Shown here piece by piece: positions 7,364 to 7,704 of a DNA stretch of 7,704 nt. Under the pieces are notes generated by a model. That model had not been told where the DNA came from. It searched no databases and saw only the letters and a list, made by a program, of their open reading frames with translations. The stretch is from Bacteroidales bacterium UBA1722 (GTDB lineage: Bacteria; Bacteroidota; Bacteroidia; Bacteroidales; UBA932): contig DCIQ01000047.1 of assembly GCA_002317435.1 (NCBI GenBank), forward strand, positions 8,699-16,402, written 5' to 3'. The position numbers and the translations under genes were made by a program. Numbering within the stretch: position 1 is the first letter of the stretch; every line of letters begins with the position of its first letter.

Positions 7364-7704
7364 ATGAAAAGAATGAGATTAGCGGCGCTTCCGGCGCTGG
7401 TGACGATGATCGCTGTGTCGCTGTCCTGCTGCACGCAGAGAACAGATTGCCCGTCAGGGCAGCAGCTTGAACCTGTAGATTACGTAAGCACCCTGGTGGG
7501 GACCCTGTCGAAGATAGACCTCTCCACCGGCAACAACTATCCGGCTCTGGCCCGTCCCTGGGGGATGAATTACTGGACACCCCAGACCGGCAGGATGGGG
7601 GACGGCTGGACCTATACCTATACGGCCGATAAGATAAGGGGTTTCAAGCAGACCCACCAGCCCAGTCCCTGGATGAACGACTGGGGTCAGTTCTCCATAA
7701 TGCC
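7364..7704 (+). CDS. GH92 family alpha-mannosidase lipoprotein (N-terminal part, 3' truncated)
   Basis: GH92 enzymes are calcium-dependent exo-acting alpha-mannosidases that Bacteroidetes use to trim mannose from N-glycans and mannans. Only 113 codons are inside the window. The protein begins MKRMR, then a hydrophobic segment LAALPALVTMIAVSL, then Cys22-Cys23, so it is probably exported and lipidated at one of these cysteines (the lipobox is not canonical). The family's N-terminal pattern follows: DYVSTLVGT (39-47), GNNYPALARPWGM (56-68), and IRGFKQTHQ (91-99) leading into WGQFSIM at the edge. The catalytic acids lie in the C-terminal domain outside the window, so activity and linkage preference cannot be judged. 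No SusC/SusD pair is visible on this side. The gene diverges from the helicase operon, with the two putative operator copies about 130-210 bp before its start. Confidence 0.9.
   Translation, partial: MKRMRLAALPALVTMIAVSLSCCTQRTDCPSGQQLEPVDYVSTLVGTLSKIDLSTGNNYPALARPWGMNYWTPQTGRMGDGWTYTYTADKIRGFKQTHQPSPWMNDWGQFSIM

Noticed and set aside
6861..7367. Plus-strand open frames of 168 and 102 codons crossing the helicase start and intergenic region.
   Set aside because: Most of their length is antisense to the well-supported helicase motor domain, and the translations show no domain or signal sequence.

Overview
The window looks like a chromosomal stretch from a gut-type Bacteroidales bacterium. Evidence is by homology recalled from sequence, not by search. 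It has a Wzc-like polysaccharide tyrosine autokinase with the lineage's G-x-D form of Walker A', an outer-membrane lipoprotein and barrel pair, a PIF1-like helicase with a C-terminal HRDC domain in the arrangement usual for Bacteroidetes, QueH, and the start of a GH92 alpha-mannosidase lipoprotein. I see no tRNA, rRNA, CRISPR array or insertion sequence.

Layout. Bases 1-2208 (+) hold the 3' part of the autokinase, probably the last gene of an exopolysaccharide or capsule export group lying to the left. Bases 2308-3444 (+) encode a helical, probably coiled-coil lipoprotein built from 61-residue tandem repeats. It is followed 25 bp later by a 262-residue outer-membrane beta-barrel protein (3470-4258, +). 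These three genes face the same way and may form one envelope unit. A convergent junction of only 14 bp separates them from a leftward two-gene operon: the helicase (7061 down to 4905) and queH (4908 down to 4273), whose start and stop codons overlap as ATGA. A GH92 lipoprotein gene starts at 7364 (+), diverges from the helicase, and runs off the right edge.

The most unusual features are the exact-period 61-residue repeats in the lipoprotein paired with an uncharacterised barrel, and two copies of a 29-bp gapped motif (CGGGG-N4-ATCTGC-N9-CCCCG) set exactly 51 bp apart in the divergent helicase/GH92 intergenic region. The second looks like a pair of binding sites for an unknown regulator. The remaining genes are ordinary family members.
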